From Acidocella sp. (GTDB lineage: Bacteria > Pseudomonadota > Alphaproteobacteria > Acetobacterales > Acetobacteraceae), in NCBI GenBank assembly GCA_029077825.1, contig JAQNCT010000017.1, forward strand, positions 1 to 44,781: a stretch of 44,781 nucleotides of DNA. Reading direction: 5' to 3'. Under the pieces are notes generated by a model that was given only the letters and a program-made list of their open reading frames with translations, was not told the origin of the DNA and did not search any database. The position numbers were made by a program, and so were the translations under genes. Within the stretch, counting starts at the first letter, position 1; every line of letters begins with the position of its first letter. Positions 40,805 through 44,781 of the stretch are shown here, in pieces.

Positions 40805-42634
40805 ATGGCTCGAGTTTCAATGGCACGCCCAAAAACCTCTTCCGCTAAAGCAGCGCCGCCCAAGCAGGTGCCTCCGAAATCCGTGTTGCCGCGTAAAACG
40901 GTACGCCGTGCGGGGTTTGCTCTGCGTTATGCCACCATCGCTGCCATCTGGGCTGCCGCACTCGGGTCATTGGTGCTGCTGTGGTTCACCTGGGACCTCC
41001 CCAACCCAGCCAGCGCCATCACCCAGCCGCGCCGTCCCGCGATTATGCTGCTGGACCCCGCCGGACACCTTGTGGCGCGATTCGGCGATATTGCCGGCAA
41101 GGTCGAACTTCCCGCCCAGTTGCCCCCGTATGTGGCGGACGCGTTCATTGCCATTGAAGATAAACGCTTTGAAAACCACGGCGCGTTTGATGCTTTTGGC
41201 ATGTTGCGCGCCGCCATTTTGGACATTGCACATCGTCAGGTCGTGCAGGGCGGCTCCACACTCACCCAGCAAACCGCCAAAACATTGTTCCTCACCAACC
41301 AGCGTAGCCTGCGCCGCAAAGTTCAAGAAGCTGTTTTGAGCCTGTGGTTATGGCGGCATTATTCGCGGGCTGATATTTTGGGAATTTACCTCAACCGTGT
41401 GTATCTGGGGGCAGGGGCCTACGGGGTGGATGCCGCTGCCAGGCTGTATTTTGGCATTCCCGCCACTCAACTCACCTTGGCGCAAGCCGCCATTTTGGCG
41501 GGTTTGCCAAAAGCCCCGTCATCCTTGAACCCGCTGGCCAATCCGCAGGCGGCACAAAACCGTGCCTTGCAGGTGCTTGATGCCATGCTGGCCAACGGCG
41601 CCATCACGCAAGATCAGGACACCGCCGCTGCGGCCGAATTGGCGGATGCAGCCTCGCCCAGTTCGCATTCCTCTTGGTTTGCCCTTTGGGCCATGCAACA
41701 GGCTGGGGCGCTGATCCCTGAGGGGGTTGATGCCACGCTCGCCACCACCATGCATGCTGGCGTGCAGACAGCTGCTGAATCAGCGCTAAACACCGCAATC
41801 TCGGCGCAGGGCAGCGCGCTTAACATGCATCAGGGCGCGGTGGTGGTGCTGGATGCCAAAACCGGCGCGGTGCGCGCTTTGGTCGGCGGCGTGGGCGACC
41901 GCGAAGGCTATGACCGCGCCGTGTTGGCCCGCCGCCAAACCGGCTCAGCCATTAAACCGGTTGTCTGGCTGGCTGGCCTGCAAGCCGGCATGACCCCAGA
42001 TGACACCGTGCTTGACGCGCCACTTTCTCTGGCGGGCTATCACCCGAAGGATTACGAGCGCAGTTACCGTGGTGAGGTTTCAATGCGTGAAGCCCTGGCG
42101 GATTCTATGAACACCGCCGCGATTCGTATTTTGTTGCGTGCCGGCGGAGCGCGCCGGGTTATTGCGGTGGCGCGCAGTTTGGGGCTGGATGATCATTTGC
42201 CTGATAACGCCTCACTGGCTTTGGGCACAGGCTCGATCGGCGTGATGCAGTTGGCCGGTGCTTACGCCGCATTTTTTAATGGCGGCAACCGGGTAACACC
42301 CCATGGTCTTACCGCCATCAACGGTACGCCGGTCGCCGTTACCCCGCCTCAGATGGTTGTTTCCTCAGTGCTTGCCGGTGAGATGCGTGACATGCTGCGC
42401 GGCGTGGTCACCGGCGGCACGGGCACCGCTGCTTACATGCCCGCGATGTTTACCGCTGGCAAAACCGGCACCACCCAGAATTACCGCGATGCCTGGTTTG
42501 TGGGCTTTGCGGGAGGCGATATTATCGCCGTGTGGGTTGGTAATGATGATAATGCCCCGATGAACAATGTCACCGGCGGCACGGTGCCCGCGCAAATATT
42601 CAAACAGGTGGCGGCAGCGGTAGGCGGCGGCTAA
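40805..42634 (+). CDS. Class A penicillin-binding protein (PBP1A family)
   Basis: A 609-residue bifunctional peptidoglycan synthase. A short basic cytoplasmic tail (1-40) precedes one transmembrane helix (about 41-62). The GT51 transglycosylase domain covers about 75-250, with catalytic Glu118 (AIEDKRFENH) and GGSTLTQQTAK and LGIYLNRVYLGAGAYG. The transpeptidase domain has Ser381-x-x-Lys384 (TGSAIKP), Ser434-x-Asn436 (DSMNTAA) and Lys553-Thr-Gly (KTGTT). It is shorter than most PBP1A proteins (about 750-850), lacking the long insert between the two domains. The ATG at 40805 has no good RBS; MARPKTS at 40820 is an alternative start. Confidence 0.92.
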   Translation: MARVSMARPKTSSAKAAPPKQVPPKSVLPRKTVRRAGFALRYATIAAIWAAALGSLVLLWFTWDLPNPASAITQPRRPAIMLLDPAGHLVARFGDIAGKVELPAQLPPYVADAFIAIEDKRFENHGAFDAFGMLRAAILDIAHRQVVQGGSTLTQQTAKTLFLTNQRSLRRKVQEAVLSLWLWRHYSRADILGIYLNRVYLGAGAYGVDAAARLYFGIPATQLTLAQAAILAGLPKAPSSLNPLANPQAAQNRALQVLDAMLANGAITQDQDTAAAAELADAASPSSHSSWFALWAMQQAGALIPEGVDATLATTMHAGVQTAAESALNTAISAQGSALNMHQGAVVVLDAKTGAVRALVGGVGDREGYDRAVLARRQTGSAIKPVVWLAGLQAGMTPDDTVLDAPLSLAGYHPKDYERSYRGEVSMREALADSMNTAAIRILLRAGGARRVIAVARSLGLDDHLPDNASLALGTGSIGVMQLAGAYAAFFNGGNRVTPHGLTAINGTPVAVTPPQMVVSSVLAGEMRDMLRGVVTGGTGTAAYMPAMFTAGKTGTTQNYRDAWFVGFAGGDIIAVWVGNDDNAPMNNVTGGTVPAQIFKQVAAAVGGG

Positions 42635-42682
42635 GCGCTGCTGTATGTTGCGTCTAACTATGAACAAATTTGGAAGTCATTT

Positions 42683-43798
42683 ATGAGCAAACTTTTTGAG
42701 CCGTTGAACATCGGTACGCTTACCTTGCGCAACCGGATTGTTATCGCGCCGATGTGCCAATACTCAGCGGTTGATGGTTCAGCCAGCGCCTGGCACGGTA
42801 TTCACTTAGGTGGCCTCGCACTTTCCGGGGCCGGGTTATTGATTATTGAGGCGACCGGCGTTTCCGCCGAGGCCCGTATTTCCCCCGGGGATCTTGGCTT
42901 GTATTGCGATGCCAATGAGGCCGCTTTGGCCCAGATACTAAGTGCCATACGGCTTTACAGTGATATGCCGGTTGCCATTCAGCTTGGTCATGCGGGGCGC
43001 AAAGCCTCATCGCAAGCACCGTGGGAGGGTGGCCAGCAAATAGCGCCAGATGCCCCCACCGGCTGGCAGGCGCTGGCACCCTCAGCCATTGCGCACAACC
43101 CGCATGAACAACCACCAGTGGCGTTGGATGCGGCAGGTTTGGCGAAAATTAAGGCTGATTTTGTAGCCAGCGCTAAGCGGGCTGAGCGGCTGGGGCTGGC
43201 GGGCATTGAGCTGCATGCGGCGCATGGTTATTTATTGCATCAGTTCCTCTCACCGCTGGCCAACCAGCGCAATGATGAGTACGGCGGCAGCCTTGAAAAC
43301 CGGATGCGTTTTCCGCTAGAAATTTTCGCCTCGGTGCGGGCAGCGGTTGCTGATACCATGCCGGTCTGGGTGCGGGTTTCAGCCTCTGATTGGGTAGAAA
43401 GCGGTTGGGATATTGCTGGCACCATAGAATTTGCCAAAGCGCTGGAGGCCGCAGGATGTGCCGCCATTCATGTCAGTTCGGGCGGGGTCTCACCATTGCA
43501 GAAAATACCGTTGTCTGATGGCTACCAGGTGCCGTTTGCCGCACAAGTGAAAGCCCAAGTAGGCATTCCGGTGATGGCGGTAGGCTTGATTACTGACCCG
43601 GTGCATGCCGAGGCGATTATCGCTGAAGGCAAAGCTGATGCGGTGGCTCTGGCGCGCGGCATTTTATACGACCCGCATTGGCCTTGGCACGCCGCTGCCA
43701 AATTGGGTGCCAAAGTGGTGGCTCCTAAGCAATATTGGCGCAGCCAACCGCGCCAGTTCAAGGATTTGTTTGAGGCCGCCAGCTTCGGCCAGCGCTGA
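42683..43798 (+). CDS. Old Yellow Enzyme-family NADH:flavin oxidoreductase (YqjM-like)
   Basis: A 371-residue FMN-dependent TIM-barrel enzyme of the OYE family, YqjM-like branch. The N-terminal LFEPLNIGTLTLRNRIVIAP, MCQYSAVDG, QLGHAGRKAS and the FMN and substrate block ELHAAHGYLLHQFLSPLANQ, then RNDEYGGSLENRMRF, are all diagnostic. It reduces activated alkenes such as enones with NAD(P)H; a 2,4-dienoyl-CoA role is not supported because no Fe-S domain is present. The gene starts 48 bases after the PBP gene and is probably a separate unit. Confidence 0.92.
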   Translation: MSKLFEPLNIGTLTLRNRIVIAPMCQYSAVDGSASAWHGIHLGGLALSGAGLLIIEATGVSAEARISPGDLGLYCDANEAALAQILSAIRLYSDMPVAIQLGHAGRKASSQAPWEGGQQIAPDAPTGWQALAPSAIAHNPHEQPPVALDAAGLAKIKADFVASAKRAERLGLAGIELHAAHGYLLHQFLSPLANQRNDEYGGSLENRMRFPLEIFASVRAAVADTMPVWVRVSASDWVESGWDIAGTIEFAKALEAAGCAAIHVSSGGVSPLQKIPLSDGYQVPFAAQVKAQVGIPVMAVGLITDPVHAEAIIAEGKADAVALARGILYDPHWPWHAAAKLGAKVVAPKQYWRSQPRQFKDLFEAASFGQR

Positions 43799-43800
43799 AA

Positions 43801-44574
43801 TTATTGGTTGTTAAAAACTGCCGGGCGTTTTTGCAGGGCGGCAGCGAGGCCCTCCTGCAAATCGGCACTGGCGAAGGCTGCCTCAGCGCGGGCGGTGAAG
43901 CGCGCTTCGTCCCAGCTGCCGCAAGCCAGCTCGTTCAGCGCCAGCTTGACGCCCTGAACCGCCATTGGTGCGTTAGCGGCCAGGGTGGCGGCAAGGGTGG
44001 TGATGGTTTCATCAAAATATTGCGCTGGTGCGAGCTGCGTCAAAAAGCCGATTCGCAGCAGCTCATCGGCAAAAATCCGCTCAGCGGTCAGGAACATCCG
44101 TTTGGCGTTGTCCACCCCTAACCGGCTGGCGTAGCGCAAAATGCCAGTTTTATAATAATGCAAGCCAATTTTGGCAGCGGGCATGGCAGCGGCCATGCCC
44201 GCAATGCCAACCCTAAAATCGCAGGCCAGTGCCATATCAGTGGCACCGCCATACACACTGCCGTTCAGCCGGGCGATGGTGGCTTGGGGCAGTTGCTCTA
44301 GTAAATCCACCATGGCGCCAAAGCCACCGGGGCCAGCCTGGGCATTGCCCACATTCCCGGCGGCCAGCGCGTTGAGGTCAAACCCGGCGCTGAAATGATC
44401 GCCAGCTCCGGTGATAATAACCACCCGCACGGCCCGATTTGCGGCTAATTGTCTGAAAATATCGGATAAAGCTGCTAAATCCTCCGGTTGCAGGCGGTTT
44501 TTATGGGTGGGTCGGTTCAACGTTATGGTGGCTATGGCCGCTGATATAGCCAGAATTGGTGCGCCGGGTGCCAT
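43801..44574 (-). CDS. Atypical enoyl-CoA hydratase/isomerase-family (crotonase) protein
   Basis: A 257-residue crotonase-fold protein. The oxyanion-hole strand FSAGFDLNAL and the second block SVYGGATDMALACDF are clear. The glutamates of crotonase (Glu144 and Glu164) align here with Asp in GATDMAL and Ala in PAAKIGL, so classical hydratase chemistry is doubtful. An isomerase, hydrolase or other acyl-CoA function is more likely. The ATG at 44574 with AGGGAGG upstream is preferred over 44646. It converges on the OYE gene with two bases between their stops. Confidence 0.85.
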   Translation of the reverse strand: MAPGAPILAISAAIATITLNRPTHKNRLQPEDLAALSDIFRQLAANRAVRVVIITGAGDHFSAGFDLNALAAGNVGNAQAGPGGFGAMVDLLEQLPQATIARLNGSVYGGATDMALACDFRVGIAGMAAAMPAAKIGLHYYKTGILRYASRLGVDNAKRMFLTAERIFADELLRIGFLTQLAPAQYFDETITTLAATLAANAPMAVQGVKLALNELACGSWDEARFTARAEAAFASADLQEGLAAALQKRPAVFNNQ

Positions 44575-44714
44575 GCAAATCCTCCCTGTGGTGTTATTGG
44601 CCAGTTTCTTGTATTTGTATGCGGCGCGCCAGGGTGGCGTGTTCATGCGCCGAAAATGGGTTTGGGGTATGGTGATTTAAGTTAAGCGGCAAGCTCGGGG
44701 CGCAGGAACGCTCA

Positions 44715-44781
44715 GTGGCCGCGCTTATCAACCGTCGGGCAAGGTATTTGTACCACGGCGTTTCCGGCCACATGGTCCGTG
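44715..44781 (+). CDS. Possible start of a gene cut by the window edge
   Basis: A GTG at 44715 with AGGAA upstream begins an open frame (VAALINRRARYLYHGVSGHM) that continues past the window. It would be divergent from the crotonase gene. Only 22 codons are visible, so it may be chance; a minus-strand frame ending at about 44730 is an equally short alternative. Confidence 0.25.
   Translation, partial: MAALINRRARYLYHGVSGHMVR

Overview
The window reads as chromosomal DNA of an alphaproteobacterium, most likely an acid-tolerant member of the Acetobacteraceae. This rests on the Rrf2-led SUF operon with SufU and SufT, a ROSE-type leader in front of hsp20, and the general style of the proteins. It is inference from content; no rRNA is present. 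Most genes are moderately GC-rich, with a clearly AT-rich insert at about 30.8-32.3 kb and a milder one at 25.5-26.15 kb.

Layout. 0.27-0.63 kb: truncated IS3-family orfA. 0.8-7.0 kb: complete SUF iron-sulphur operon (Rrf2 regulator, sufB, C, D, S, sufU-type scaffold, sufT, sufA). 7.0-7.6 kb: hsp20 with a sigma32-like promoter and a ROSE-like RNA thermometer. 7.6-9.9 kb: an SDR enzyme and a GT39-type membrane glycosyltransferase (minus strand). 10.0-14.5 kb: an envelope redox cluster made of a cytochrome b561, a YedY/sulfite-oxidase-fold molybdoenzyme and a DUF1223 CxxC protein, divergent from a secreted Met-rich repeat peptide, followed by a peroxiredoxin, a LysR regulator and a second small secreted protein. 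14.5-16.9 kb: a transketolase/AceE-like ThDP enzyme. 17.2-18.2 kb: a Rieske oxygenase, convergent with nnrDE. 19.6-24.7 kb: an orphan ParA, YciI, a FAH-family enzyme, an ABM-domain protein, prfC and a UDP-glucuronate decarboxylase. 24.7-27.2 kb: an SDR, a TylF-like methyltransferase and a WbsX-type glycan protein. 27.3-30.6 kb: guaB, an RsmB-type methyltransferase and a GNAT. 30.57-32.4 kb: transposase and chrA-like debris plus an AT-rich GT87-like membrane protein. 32.4-40.3 kb: kdpFABCDE with an extra 27-codon membrane ORF in front. 40.6 kb: tRNA-Leu(UAA). 40.8-44.6 kb: class A PBP, OYE-family flavoenzyme and an atypical crotonase.

The most interesting locus is 11.4-14.5 kb. A secreted peptide built of MSNGS/MSNGT units is divergent from a YedY-like molybdoenzyme with a cytochrome b partner. 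This arrangement recalls the MrpX/YedY1 methionine-rich-peptide system described for hypochlorite scavenging in Azospira. Here it sits beside a peroxiredoxin-LysR pair and a DUF1223 protein, and TTGATA-type dyads occur at both promoter regions. That suggests a LysR-controlled variant without the sigma/anti-sigma pair of the known system. Several leader structures are also notable: the hsp20 thermometer, mutually exclusive hairpins before the 14.17 kb gene, a 9-bp hairpin touching the transketolase start codon, and a KdpE-box-like site before kdp.
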